DNA of 64,000 nt from Fallopia convolvulus (lineage: Eukaryota > Streptophyta > Magnoliopsida > Caryophyllales > Polygonaceae), in contig OZ024733.1 in NCBI GenBank assembly GCA_964016875.1, forward strand, positions 26,451,670 through 26,515,669, written 5' to 3'. The first letter of the stretch is position 1; every line of letters starts with the position of its first letter. The position numbers were made by a program, and so were the translations under genes. Positions 1-9,725 of the stretch are shown one piece after another. Under the pieces are notes generated by a model. The model searched no databases. It saw only the letters and a program-made list of their open reading frames with translations, and was not told where the DNA came from.

Positions 1-60
1 CGTCTTATTTAATCTCTTATATTAATATTTTTATATATATTATTTACGTATTTTGTTCGG

Positions 61-441
61 CTCGGACCCAGGAGATCCTCTCCCAGAGGTCCTCGGAATC
101 GGGCACCCCACTGTCCTTTCAGGACGAGTGTGATGCCTTTCTGATGGCCGCTAGGTGGTGGGCCCGGGAGGCGCCGTCTTCGGCCTTGGCAACGCCGCCT
201 CCAAGTTTTATGGCGAGTGATTGGAGGCGTCGCGTCGTCCAGGTTCTCGGTGGCGACATTGACGCAGGAAAACGTTGGGCTTAGGCAAACCGTGGAGGAC
301 CTACAGAGTAGGATGTGCGAGGTCGAGGCGTGGATGCACCAGATGCGAAGTGGAGGCTTTGACCCGCAGGTCGGTGGATCCCGCCAGCCCGGTCCCGACG
401 GGAATGACCAGGACGCGGACGGCTCCGACGAAGCCGGCTAG
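61..441 (+). pseudogene. CACTA tnpA-like gene, last exon (decayed)
   Basis: Translation shows a region like 'PLSFQDECDAFLMAA', then after a frameshift 'TLTQENVGLRQTVEDLQSR', and a glycine/aspartate-rich tail ending in TAG at 439-441. The same segment, with the same SFQDxCDAFLMAA and SQENV motifs, is encoded on the minus strand at about 21453-21832 in the complete element. This is the C-terminal part of the plant Ptta/En/Spm (tnpA-type) subterminal-repeat-binding protein, including a short coiled-coil-like heptad region around LRQTVEDLQSRMCEVEAW. The frame is broken between the two blocks, so it is not a working copy. Confidence 0.7.
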
Positions 442-569
442 ATTAGTGTTTTTTTTGTAAATATTATTAAATATTGTAAATTATTTAAATTTATGAATAT
501 ATGTAAATTATGTAAATTAATATGAATTTTTTATATTAATTCGTAATTATTATTTTTTTAAAAACAAAT

Positions 570-955
570 AAATTGGCGACCAAGTGGTCGCTAATTGCAA
601 ACATGATCGTGCACTCCTAGGTGCACAATCGTGCGCTTTGCTCTCAGATAAAGGCTAGGTTCGTGCGTTCTTTTTGTGCTTTTAGCGACCATCTGGTCGC
701 CCATTCGCGACCGGTCGCCATTTAGCGACCAACTTGTCGCCATTTTTTGGCCCCTATTAGCGACCATATGGTCGCTAATAATAGCGACCACGTGGTCGCT
801 GTGGTCGCAAAATGGTCGCCACATTGTTGGCGACCATGGTCGCTGAATTCAACGACCATATGGTCGCCATGGTCGCTATATTCAGCGAACACATGGTCAC
901 CAAGTGGTTAGCAACCGGCCTTTTAGCGACCAGAAATATGGTCGCTAAATTCACT
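570..955. repeat. CACTA subterminal repeats (GCGACC...GGTCGC)
   Basis: Many direct and inverted copies of GCGACC/GGTCGC lie here, several joined as near-palindromes of the form GCGACCATATGGTCGC. Such clusters are the usual binding sites for the TNPA protein of CACTA elements. A second short motif, cgatcgtgcgc/gtgcacgatcatg-like, lies at about 598-640 and recurs at about 21200-21235 in the other copy. Confidence 0.85.
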
Positions 956-972
956 TTTTTTTTGTAGTGAAA

Positions 973-1669
973 CAAGATAATCCACCCACTTCAAGGGGCT
1001 TTCGTAAGCTACAAGGCAATACAAGACAATATTTTAATAGCACATGAGATATTCCATTCCTTCAGAGGAAGTAAGGCAAAAGATGGATGAGTTACAATCA
1101 AACTGGACATGGAAAAAGCATATGATAGGCTGGATTGGAACTTCTTGTTCAAGGTCTTAGAAAAATTTGGTTTCAATGATAAATTTATAAGATGGATTCG
1201 TGAATGTGTATGCACTGTCTCCTTCTCAGTATTAGTTAATAATGGACCTACAGACCCATTCCTCCCGGAAAGGGGACTTAGACAGGGCGACCCGCTTTCA
1301 GCTTTCCTATTTGTAATAGGAACAAAAATACTTGCAAGGAAACTTCAACGAGAAAATGAAAACATTAGATGCTCGGTAGGATTCCCGGTTGCTCGTGGAG
1401 GTCTTAGAATACCTTTCTTAGCATTCACAGACAATATCATGATTTTCTCCAAAGCAACCCAAGGTGCATGCTCTAAGATAAAAGGAATTATTGAAGAATA
1501 CACAGAAATATCGAGACAAAAAGTGAACTATCATAAGTCAGCCTTTAAACCATCTAAGAACGTCAACAACCATCAAAAAATGCAAATTCAACAAGGATTG
1601 GGAATCTCGTCCATGACTAACCTTGAGAAATACGTTGGATGCCCGATTATAAATGGAAAAGTTAACTAG
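973..1669 (+). pseudogene. LINE reverse transcriptase domain (LINE-1)
   Basis: RT motifs are clear: HPLQGAFV and QDNILIAHEIFHSF at about 985-1070, LDMEKAYDRLDW at 1103-1138, RGLRQGDPLS at about 1272-1301, and the ARGG...PFLAF block. The catalytic F/YxDD box reads FTDN at 1424-1435, so one of the two catalytic aspartates is lost. An in-frame TGA at about 1088-1090 precedes the longest open stretch (1109-1669); it replaces a position that is normally Trp in this family. The domain normally copies LINE RNA at a nicked target site. This copy cannot be active. Confidence 0.88.
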
Positions 1670-2416
1670 GATACATTTAAAGTTTCGGTGGAGAAAGCTA
1701 ATGGCCAACTCTCCAAATGGAAGGCTAATGCTCTCTCTCAAGAAGGACGGACAAAGAGAAACATTCTTCCAAAGCCAATGCTCGGACAAAGAGAAACATT
1801 CTCCAAATGGAAGGCTAATGCTCGAACTGATAAGCTACGAAGCCAAATTATATTATGCAAAACTTCATGCTTCCAAAAAAAATTCATGAAGATCTAGATA
1901 GAATAAATAGAACTTTATTTTGGAATAAAGACCAACATTATAAACCATTAATTGGATGGGATAAAATATGTAAACCAAAGACTCATGGAGGACTTGGTAT
2001 AAGGAAAACAAAACATATGAATAAAGTGCTACAAAGTTATTAAGTTTAAAATCCTAGCTGAACCACATACCATATGGGTTAGGGTAATCAAAGAGAAATA
2101 TTTAAAAAATGACACATTATTCTCATATAAAACCAAAGCCAATATCTCATGGCAATGGAAAAAATTATTAAGTTTAAAACCTGAATTTGAAAAAGGACTA
2201 ATATGGCAAATTAGAGATGGACAAACAATTAGTTTTTGGGAAGATAATTTGGAAATGGGAAAACCGCTCAAGAACTATGCAAAATACCCCTCTAGCATTG
2301 ATAAGACAACTAAAGTAGCGGAATTCATAAATGTGGAAAAAAATGGAAGATCGATGAGATGATACGAGTTCTACTGACACAGATGGCCAGATAATAACAT
2401 CCGAGATTGTTGAAAT
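1670..2416 (+). pseudogene. LINE-1 RT thumb/linker region, frameshifted
   Basis: Successive frames encode typical plant LINE linker motifs: LSKWKANALSQ, MLPKKIHEDLDRINRTLFW, GWDKICKPKTHGGLGIRK, then ISWQWKKLLSLKPEFEKGLIWQIRDG and SFWEDNL up to about 2330. The block around CTCCAAATGGAAGGCTAATGCT is duplicated (about 1711 and 1800), with a repeated GGACAAAGAGAAACATTC beside it. This small local duplication breaks the frame. Two consecutive TAA codons follow at about 2393-2398. Confidence 0.8.
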
Positions 2417-3025
2417 TGTTGGGGTTATAAACGGAATAGCATTTTGCATAAACAAGTTGAAGTAGAGTCGGCCCTTGTAGATCCATAGAATAATCAAGGC
2501 GGTTTGAGTAGACCGTAAAGGTAATCACCACCAATCCATTAAAATATTTTATTAAGATGAACGGATAAAGGCTACGAGTCAACCGATTAGATCAATCTTT
2601 CCTTCAACGAATATGGCCCATATTCCATGCCAAGGGATACCACAATATTATTGTGAGATAAAACGTACCAAAACGACAATAGAGATGTATGCAAGACAAC
2701 TCTATCAAGATTAAACGTACCTTATTGGAGTCCCATGATTCTTCTTCATCCTTGACTTGGACGAACACATCTTGTCATGTTCCTTGTGGCTCTTCCTTCA
2801 CTTGGACGAGGCCATCACGCCATGGCACTTGAGGTTCTTCTTTCACATGCACTCATGAAAACCCTTCCATGATATCACACGAATGTGTTTTATTTTCTAA
2901 TGAAAACACTCGACTACACAACTCTAGTCTTGACCGACTATTAGTGTAAACTTGCACCGATTTTGTGTCTACTTGTGTTACTTCGTGTAACTTCTCATCA
3001 CCCATCAAATGGACGGCCAACACCC

Positions 3026-3034
3026 TATAAATAG
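3026..3034 (+). promoter_or_regulatory. TATA box of LTR-X
   Basis: TATAAATAG within 'caccctataaataggcgtcc'. The second LTR-X copy has the matching segment with TTTTATAGG at about 63113. It fixes the LTR orientation as plus. Confidence 0.6.
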
Positions 3035-3291
3035 GCGTCCATGGCTGTTCAAAAACTGCCCAAAAAGTAGTTGCACAATCGGTTGAGAAAAAGAGAGGTT
3101 GAGAGTGATTTTAGGGAAGTTGTAACCAACTTGCCTTATCCAAAACTTCTCTCTTTCCTTGTCATCATAGGCGTCCAACATCAACCAAAAATGGAGTCCA
3201 AATTGCCATCCAAATCCAGCCCATAAAGGCCCAAGGAATCGGTCCAAAACTCCCCTAGAAAAGCCCAATCCAAAAGCCCACAAGCCAAGCC

Positions 3292-4225
3292 TGATGTGAA
3301 CCCCGTTGAGGATTCACGAGAGGATCTCGACTTGGACTCGTAAATGGTCTTCTCACGTCGGGTTTGATAGATTTGAGTCGAGTTAACGACTAGACTTGGT
3401 AGGGAAGAAGTGAAAGGATTTAAGAAGGTGGCTTCGTGTGACGGAAACCTGAAGAATATGGGACGAGAAGTAGAATTTGGGTGAAGCCTTTTAGAAGTAG
3501 TTCTGGAGTAATCTCGACAGCATAACAGTAGTTCATTCAAAGCGTAAGAAACAAAGGAGGGGGCGTGCCTCTTTTATAGAGGAGATGGCACGCCAAACCC
3601 TAGTCTTAACCTAGTGGCAAGGGCGGAATAAGGGAGATGCACGCACGCGGCCCAAGATGCAAGCCCAAGCCCAAAACTCCAAATAAAAGTAGCAAGTACA
3701 TAAGTAGAAATGTTTCGGAATGGAAATAATGCTAAAAATAGTAAGAAACATAAATGGTCACGGTGGCCTAGTCGCGAGTGTCGCGACAAGGTCGTGACAA
3801 GGCTGTGGCGCGCCAAAGGCATGTTGCGACACAGCAAGGGGCGCGTTGGCTTCGGCGGCGTCGGGGCTGGTGCGCACCCGGACCTCGAGTGTCAAGGCCG
3901 AGGCGCACCAGAACCTCAAGTTCCCACACCGAGGTGGCCCGACGTGGCATGGTGCTCGGCCTGCGTGGCTGGCACGGCACCGAGAATGAGGTTCTCGGTG
4001 CCGCGGTGCGTAGCATCGGCCTGGAGTGCCGGCGCGCCTTCGATGAAGGAGACGCACCGGATGAGGGGCGCGCCCGTGGCTGCGCCGTGGCTTGCGAGGA
4101 CGCGCGCGATGAGGGACGCGGTGGCTCGGGCTATGGCACGGGTCCTGGCTCGAGTGATTGGTCCGTCAAAGCGCACGTACATGTCTTCCTCTTCTTGGCT
4201 CGCCGTCATGGTGGGGCTCACATCA
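3292..4225 (-). repeat. CRM 3' LTR
   Basis: 934 bp, TGATGTGA to CACATCA, preceded by TSD AAGCC. It carries the last about 100 codons of the integrase frame (down to 3916). A purine tract abuts its inner edge at 4226. Confidence 0.95.
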
Positions 4226-5328
4226 CCCTCCCCCCCTTGGGTGGGAAACGTCCCCGTTTCCTCGTCATGATACTCGGGATCCACGTAAGGAGAGAGATCC
4301 GAGACATTGAAAGAGGCGGAAACGTTGTACTTACCCGGGAGGTCGAGTATGTAAGAGTTGTCGTTGATGAGACGGAGGACCTTTAAAGGGCCGTCTCCCA
4401 GTGGGTGTAGCTTCGTTTTCCGAGCAGTGGGAAAACGTTCCTTCCGAAGATGGACCCACACCAAATCTCTGGTCTCGAAGATCAACGCGCGGCGTCCCTT
4501 GTTGCGTTGGGCCGCGTATTGATCCGAGCGTTTCAGCAGCTGGGCCTTGGTGCGCTCATGTAGGCGTCGGATATGGTCGGCGCGGTTGGCCGCGTCGACA
4601 TGCTCCTCGGGCTTGAAAGGCAAAGGCACCAAGTCCGTTGGCGTGCAAGGGTTACGCCCATAGACCACCTCGAAAGGGGTCATCTTCGTCGCAGAGTGGT
4701 AGGACCTGTTATAAGCAAACTCGACATGGCAAACTAAGTCCTCCCACCGACGTGGGTTTGTCTTGAGCATCGTCCGAAGAAGAGTGCCCAAGGTCCGATT
4801 GGTCACCTCAGTCTGACCGTCGGTCTGGGGGTGATAAGCAGTAGAAAATAGGAGTCGTGTCCCTAACTTCCCCCAAAGCGTTCTCCAAAAGTGGCTGCAG
4901 AACTTGCTATCCCTATCACTAACAATAGTTCTAGGAATACCATGCAATTTCACCACATGTTCGAAGAACAAATTAGCGATTTCCACCGCGTTATTAATCC
5001 CCTTACATGCAATGAAGTGGGCCATTTTGGAGAACCGGTCCACGACTACAAAAATGGAATCCTTTCCACGCCTCGACATTGGAAGGCCCGTGATAAAATC
5101 CATAGACAGATCTTCCCACGGGGCGTCAAGAATAGGGAGGGGCGTGTAAAGGCCATGTGGTTCTGACCGAGACTTGGCAGTATGACACGGCACACAACTT
5201 TGACAATACTTGTTAACATCTTGAGCCATGTGAGGCCAGAAAAAATGTTCACGAAGTGCTGCCAACGTTTTGGCTATGCCAAAGTGGCCTCGGCCATCAT
5301 GAGCTTCTTGGAGCAACAAATGTCTCAC
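3916..5328 (-). CDS. CRM integrase (open segment)
   Basis: 470 codons from the first ATG; the frame actually extends upstream to the TAG at 5452. It inserts retrotransposon cDNA into chromosomal DNA. The zinc finger is visible as H..H in EAHDGRGHFG and CQSCVPC; upstream residues DNGYLYRAGKL also belong to this domain. The catalytic D,D,E core is in LSMDFITGLP, IVSDRDSKF and QTDGQTEVTNRTL. The C-terminal GPY-like part reads LGDGPLKVLRLINDNSY, followed by FNVSDLSPYV. After that the frame crosses into the 3' LTR and ends in an Arg/Ala-rich segment with 'GPITRARTRA', the kind of tail linked to chromatin targeting in CRM elements. Confidence 0.9.
   Translation of the reverse strand: MRHLLLQEAHDGRGHFGIAKTLAALREHFFWPHMAQDVNKYCQSCVPCHTAKSRSEPHGLYTPLPILDAPWEDLSMDFITGLPMSRRGKDSIFVVVDRFSKMAHFIACKGINNAVEIANLFFEHVVKLHGIPRTIVSDRDSKFCSHFWRTLWGKLGTRLLFSTAYHPQTDGQTEVTNRTLGTLLRTMLKTNPRRWEDLVCHVEFAYNRSYHSATKMTPFEVVYGRNPCTPTDLVPLPFKPEEHVDAANRADHIRRLHERTKAQLLKRSDQYAAQRNKGRRALIFETRDLVWVHLRKERFPTARKTKLHPLGDGPLKVLRLINDNSYILDLPGKYNVSASFNVSDLSPYVDPEYHDEETGTFPTQGGEGDVSPTMTASQEEEDMYVRFDGPITRARTRAIARATASLIARVLASHGAATGAPLIRCVSFIEGAPALQADATHRGTENLILGAVPATQAEHHATSGHLGVGT
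4226..4242 (-). other. CRM polypurine tract
   Basis: On the minus strand a G/A-rich run (AAGGGGGGGAGGG) lies immediately 5' of the 3' LTR. It is the expected plus-strand primer site. Confidence 0.85.
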
Positions 5329-5451
5329 CGAAGATGCCGGAATGCAAAGCTTCCCAGCTCGGTAAAGATACCCGTTGTCTAAGAAGAAAGACTCATGAAC
5401 TCTTGAATGCTCAAGGTTTTTAATGACCGAGGAAAAATACGGATCCGAGGC

Positions 5452-7521
5452 CTATAATTCCTTAATCATAGCGAACCTGAGCAATTTGGAATGTAACTGG
5501 GTTAAAAGAATATACCTTCTAGAGAGAGCGTCGGCGACGACGTTCTCTTTGCCTTTTTTGTGCGCAATGATGTAGGGAAACGTCTCCATGTATTCAACCC
5601 AGCGGGTGTGGCGCCTATTCAGAGTCGTTTGACTCTTGAGATAAGCCAAGGCCGCGTGATCCGTATGAATTACGAACTCGCTTGGCCATAGATAGTGTTG
5701 CCACGTCTTAAGGACCCGAATAAGAGCGTAAAGCTCTTTATCATAGGTCGGATAATTCAATGTAGTCCCTGCTAGCTTCTCGCTAAAATAAGTGATTGGC
5801 CTTTGTTCTTGAAGGAGTACGCCGCCAATACCATAGTCGGAAGCGTCGCACTCGATCTCGAAGCGTTTTGATAAGTCCGGCAATTGCAGGACCGGGGCTC
5901 GGCACAAAGCATCTTTCAAGGCCTCGAATGCGGCCTCGTGATGCGGCATGCACTTTATTGTGGCTGCCTTCTTGGTTAAAGAATGGAGTGGCCCGACGAT
6001 AGAACTAAAGTCCTTGACAAATCGCCGATAGAAACCAGCTAACCCCAAAAAAGAACGAACCATTGTCGGGGTCGTTGGGGTTGGCCACTCACGGATGGCC
6101 TGGATTTTGTCAGAATCCACTCGTAGGCCATCCTTGGATACGACGAAACCAAGAAAGTTCGTCGTGTCCGAGCAAAACACACACTTGTCCAAATTTACAT
6201 ACAAAGAATGTTTGTGAAGGCAATCTAACACCTGCCTAAGGTGCCCCGCGTGAGAGTCCATAGTCTTACTATAAACTAAAATGTCGTCAAAATACACAAC
6301 GACGAAAAGTCCCAAAAATTTACGCAAAACAAAGTTCATTAATCTCATAAAAGTAGAAGGAGCATTAGTGAGGCCGAAGGGCATCACCAACCACTCGTAA
6401 AGACCATGTTTGGTCTTAAAAGCTGTCTTCCACTCATCCCCTTCTTGCATCCGAATCTGATGGTAGCCGCTCCTCAAATCAATCTTGGAAAACAGCACGA
6501 CACGATGTAACTCATCTAGCATATCGTCCAAGCGGGGAATCGGGTGGCGGTACTTGATGGTTATTTGGTTGATGGCGCGGCAGTCCACACACATCCTCCA
6601 AGAACCGTCCTTCTTCGGCACCAAGATAACCGGAACCGCACACGGGCTAAGTGACTCTCGAACATAACCCTTATCCAAAAGAGATTCGACTTGGCGTTGG
6701 AGCTCTTGAGTTTCCTTAGGCGACGCCCTATAGGCAGCCCAGTTCGGCAATGAGGCACCGGGAATGAGATCTATGCGATGCTCGATCCCCCGAATAGGTG
6801 GTAACCCGTCGGGGAGCTCGGCAAGCATAATATACGAGAACTCCTGTAGCAAGGCAGAGATAGAGGGAGGTAATACGTGTGTCTTATCAATAGTAATATT
6901 AAATAAAGGACACATTAAGAAACAAGTAAAACTCCCCTCGATGTGCTTAACCACGTCGCGCCGACGGCATAGAAACAAACGATCTTGCACCGAGCCGAGG
7001 AGTGGGGGCTCAGCGTCCTCGCTCATCCGAGGCGCGCCATGGGCGCCATGATGCTGGCCAACAGGCCCCTGCAAGTGAGGAAGAGGGGCACCAGGCGCGC
7101 CGCTGGAATGTGACTGGATCGAGCCAGCGCCGCGGGGCAACGCTGCTGGCGCGTTGTGGCGCACAACCGAGGACGCAGACGGTGTCTGAGGCTCTTCCTT
7201 CAACTTCTGTCGGCGTTTCTGGCTCGAATCCCCTTGTAATCTAGAAAGTTTGTTGTTCGAACTAGGAGCGCCGCCAGAACCCTCGCCATGGCCAGTAGCG
7301 CCCGGGTGTAATGCATTCGGCGTAGGCGCGGCCGTGGCTTGCTTCCGAGCGTTAGCTTGCTGCCTTTCGGCTTCGTCCTGTAACGCTTCACTCGGAGACA
7401 TGGGTAAGATGGTCACGCGTTTACCATGGTAATTGAACATGTAAGTGTTCAACCGGCCATCGTAAATCACGTGACGGTCAAACTGCCATGGACGGCCAAG
7501 AAGGAGATGTGTGGCGTCCAT
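5452..7521 (-). CDS. CRM reverse transcriptase / RNase H (open segment)
   Basis: 689 codons. The N-terminal part (about 1-60) is the end of the protease domain (LLLGRPWQFDRHVIYDGRLN). RT motifs follow: SPCAVPVILVPKKDGSWRMCVD, FSKIDLRSGYHQIRM, MPFGLTNAPSTFM and the catalytic VVYFDDILVYS box. RNase H shows FEIECDASDYGIGGVLLQ and YDKELYALIRVLKTWQHYL. The frame starts after an in-frame TAG at 7582-7584 and ends at TAG 5452-5454; both are single-codon interruptions within one continuous frame that runs from gag to integrase. Confidence 0.92.
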   Translation of the reverse strand: MDATHLLLGRPWQFDRHVIYDGRLNTYMFNYHGKRVTILPMSPSEALQDEAERQQANARKQATAAPTPNALHPGATGHGEGSGGAPSSNNKLSRLQGDSSQKRRQKLKEEPQTPSASSVVRHNAPAALPRGAGSIQSHSSGAPGAPLPHLQGPVGQHHGAHGAPRMSEDAEPPLLGSVQDRLFLCRRRDVVKHIEGSFTCFLMCPLFNITIDKTHVLPPSISALLQEFSYIMLAELPDGLPPIRGIEHRIDLIPGASLPNWAAYRASPKETQELQRQVESLLDKGYVRESLSPCAVPVILVPKKDGSWRMCVDCRAINQITIKYRHPIPRLDDMLDELHRVVLFSKIDLRSGYHQIRMQEGDEWKTAFKTKHGLYEWLVMPFGLTNAPSTFMRLMNFVLRKFLGLFVVVYFDDILVYSKTMDSHAGHLRQVLDCLHKHSLYVNLDKCVFCSDTTNFLGFVVSKDGLRVDSDKIQAIREWPTPTTPTMVRSFLGLAGFYRRFVKDFSSIVGPLHSLTKKAATIKCMPHHEAAFEALKDALCRAPVLQLPDLSKRFEIECDASDYGIGGVLLQEQRPITYFSEKLAGTTLNYPTYDKELYALIRVLKTWQHYLWPSEFVIHTDHAALAYLKSQTTLNRRHTRWVEYMETFPYIIAHKKGKENVVADALSRRYILLTQLHSKLLRFAMIKEL

Positions 7522-7581
7522 GTCAGTGACATCAAATAAAACCGAATCGGAATAAACACCAATGGAAAAAGAAAGGCTAAC

Positions 7582-8478
7582 CTATTTCGTGATCCAATGG
7601 TCACCATCATTCGAAATCCAAGCGAGTTTGTAAGGCTTTGGATGGTCCGTTTGAGGCAACTTGAAGTGGTCAACAACCTTTCTTGACAAGAAGTTTCCGC
7701 AGCTTCCCGAATCGATAATCACACTTAGGGAGACGTTTTGGACCAAACACCTCGTACGGAAAATGTTTTCCCGTTGATCGGTTGGCACGGTCTCCCGCAT
7801 GCTAAGCGCTCGGCGCGTCACTAGCAATAACTTGTCAACGCCGGCGTCGATGTCCGAGGGTGCACAATATGCACCGTCTTCAATTGGCGCCGCGTCGTCC
7901 TCTTCCGAATCATCCTCGTCAACGCTCTCGTACGCTGCGTTTTGAGCCGAAAACAACACACGCTTCGAGTTAGGGCAATCCCGTTTCAAGTGCCCTCGGC
8001 CACCACATTGATAACAATCGATGTCTCGAGTTCGTTGTGGGGGAGGGGCTGCCTTGTCACGATTTTGGCCCATCGAAGCGCCCTTAGAGTCCGATCCGGG
8101 GGTACCTACCTTTGGTTTAGAATAAGAAGAAGGAGCAAACGATTTAGTACCCAAAGCGGAAGGACTAGAGTTAGAACCATACCTTGGAAATGGGGACGCC
8201 TTCGGCCTCTTGAATTGCGTGTAAAGCTCCATGGCCATGTGTATCAAGTGTCCCAAATCTTTGATCGGCAAGACAACCAAGCGATCTCGGATCCATTGGT
8301 GGAGTCCCGCCACGAAGCGAGACCGCAATGCCCCCGGTGAAGCGCTTATGCCGGCTTTGAAGAATAAATCTTCTAAGTAAGCAAAGAACTCCTCCGGAGT
8401 CCGGGATCCTTGACGTGCGTCTTGGATCAAAATCCGAACCTTCTCCTTGTAGTCGGGGGGTATGAATTTCCGCTTCAT
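7582..8478 (-). CDS. CRM gag C-terminus, zinc knuckle and protease start
   Basis: 298 codons. It begins with the second half of the gag capsid fold (DYKEKVRILIQDARQGSRTPEEFFAYL...). A CCHC zinc knuckle follows (CYQCGGRGHLKRDC, about residues 158-171), which binds RNA. An aspartic protease D-S-G motif lies near the end (VIIDSGSCGNFLS). The segment terminates at TAG 7582. The upstream gag segment is in the same frame, separated only by TAG 8497-8499, at a position that is Trp in related gag proteins. Confidence 0.88.
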   Translation of the reverse strand: MKRKFIPPDYKEKVRILIQDARQGSRTPEEFFAYLEDLFFKAGISASPGALRSRFVAGLHQWIRDRLVVLPIKDLGHLIHMAMELYTQFKRPKASPFPRYGSNSSPSALGTKSFAPSSYSKPKVGTPGSDSKGASMGQNRDKAAPPPQRTRDIDCYQCGGRGHLKRDCPNSKRVLFSAQNAAYESVDEDDSEEDDAAPIEDGAYCAPSDIDAGVDKLLLVTRRALSMRETVPTDQRENIFRTRCLVQNVSLSVIIDSGSCGNFLSRKVVDHFKLPQTDHPKPYKLAWISNDGDHWITK

Positions 8479-8496
8479 GATGAATACAAGTTGATG

Positions 8497-9309
8497 CTAC
8501 TCGGTTATGGGGGCTTTACCCTTTCGGGCCCGATCCGCTTTGAATCGGTTCCACCACATACGAGCGGCACCCTTGAAATGAAGGGTCACCACCTCGACTT
8601 TCTCGTGCTCCTCGTAATGGCAATGCATGAGCACGTGTTCGGTTCCCTGCAACCAAGAAATGAACTCATCAGGATTATAATTTCCATAAAAATCCTCAAA
8701 ATTTACCTTAACGTCGCGGCGTGATACATGCGCCGGACGTTCATTATCGACACGCCGGTTGGCACGCGGAGGCGGTGTGCGTCGGCGTCGGGGTCCTCGG
8801 CCAAAGCCTCGGTGTGGCCCGTCGCCATCGTCGCTAGGCTCGTCGTCTCCATCGCGCCGAGGGCGCCGCTGCTCCTCGCGGTCTAGGTTATTGCGACGCC
8901 GATCCCCATCGTGCCGAGGCCGTTCGCGATTGTCACGGCGCTCTAGCCGATCATACAACGCGCGGTTCTCGGGCAACTTGGGTCTCGGAATCCAATCTCG
9001 ATCTATCCACTCCTCCGAATCATGGACCGGAGGGTGGTCAAATTCCTCCTCGGAATCCTCCTCGTACTCCGTTATAGAGAACTCGGAATCCGAAATTGGA
9101 GTTGTCGGACTTTGATGACCCCGATAGTCGTCGACATCGAAATCATCTCGGCCTTTGTTCGTCTTTTTCTTAGGCGTTGGAGTGACCGCCTTTTTCTTTT
9201 TCTTGGCTTGTTGACGTCGCCACTCCTCGGAGTCATACTCCTCATCGGAATGAACGTCAACAACCTCCTCTAAATTTTGAGCCTGATTAGTCGGGCGACT
9301 TTCCTTCAT
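8497..9309 (-). CDS. CRM gag, capsid N-terminal part
   Basis: 270 codons. An acidic and then Arg/Asp-rich low-complexity region is followed by the retrotransposon gag fold, NFEDFYGNYNPDEFISWLQGTEH and VVTLHFKGAARMWWNRFK. Gag forms the cytoplasmic particle that packages element RNA. The first ATG overlaps the stop of the upstream 139-codon segment as ATGA, in a different frame. The segment ends at a TAG that interrupts an otherwise continuous frame. Confidence 0.85.
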   Translation of the reverse strand: MKESRPTNQAQNLEEVVDVHSDEEYDSEEWRRQQAKKKKKAVTPTPKKKTNKGRDDFDVDDYRGHQSPTTPISDSEFSITEYEEDSEEEFDHPPVHDSEEWIDRDWIPRPKLPENRALYDRLERRDNRERPRHDGDRRRNNLDREEQRRPRRDGDDEPSDDGDGPHRGFGRGPRRRRTPPPRANRRVDNERPAHVSRRDVKVNFEDFYGNYNPDEFISWLQGTEHVLMHCHYEEHEKVEVVTLHFKGAARMWWNRFKADRARKGKAPITE

Positions 9310-9725
9310 GGATCCAACCTTTGGACTCCAATCGGGTTAGACGCTTCAACCATCGGACCCTTGGCTTTTGCTTGCGCCGTAGCCCGCTGAACCGAGACGT
9401 CGTGTGGCGTTACGCTCGGCTGTGCGGGCTGCGTGTGGATCGTCACGGCTGGTGGCGCTTGTTGTTGTTCGAAGAACTTGGTAAGCATACGCTCCATGCT
9501 GGTGAAGTGCGCCTCAAGCGCCGCAAGGCCATCGGCTGGCGCGGTACCGGGTAGCGTCGCGCCGGGCGTCCCGAGGAGGCCCGGTTGGAGCGCCGACACA
9601 AGTTGTGGGTTGTTGTTTTGTTGGTTTGTGAGTCCTTGCTGATTGGAATGCTCGTCACCTTCCATGCTGCCGTCACCTATCTCAACCATAGACATGAACG
9701 AGTCAAAAGTTCCAACAACAATCAA
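9306..9725 (-). CDS. CRM gag N-terminal leader segment
   Basis: 139 codons, rich in Gln, Ala and Pro (for example LVSALQPGLLGTPGATLPG and MERMLTKFFEQQQ). It precedes the gag fold and ends by overlapping the next ATG (ATGA at about 9306-9309) in another frame. This is either a frameshift mutation or an unusual overlap. CRM-like elements normally have one gag-pol frame, so a mutation is more likely. The exact start among several early ATGs is uncertain. Confidence 0.6.
   Translation of the reverse strand: MIVVGTFDSFMSMVEIGDGSMEGDEHSNQQGLTNQQNNNPQLVSALQPGLLGTPGATLPGTAPADGLAALEAHFTSMERMLTKFFEQQQAPPAVTIHTQPAQPSVTPHDVSVQRATAQAKAKGPMVEASNPIGVQRLDP

Larger units (their letters stand above)
1..969 (+). 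mobile_element. CACTA (En/Spm) transposon, terminal fragment
   Basis: The fragment ends at 969 with the inverse of a CACTACAAAAAAA terminus (GTAGTG preceded by a T-run). Upstream is a dense set of GCGACC/GGTCGC subterminal repeats and then the last exon of a tnpA-like gene. The order and sequence mirror the left end of the complete CACTA element at 20858-31493, in the opposite orientation, so this is the same family. The rest lies outside the window. It sits directly in LINE reverse-transcriptase coding sequence, which resumes at about 970, so the CACTA element inserted into LINE-1. A 3-bp TSD cannot be confirmed because the other end is missing. Confidence 0.88.

Noticed and set aside
3710..4386. 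Two overlapping plus-strand frames of about 190-200 codons (and their copies at 11002-11630)
   Set aside because: They lie inside the GC-rich CRM LTRs antisense to the integrase tail and appear in both LTRs; no recognisable protein.
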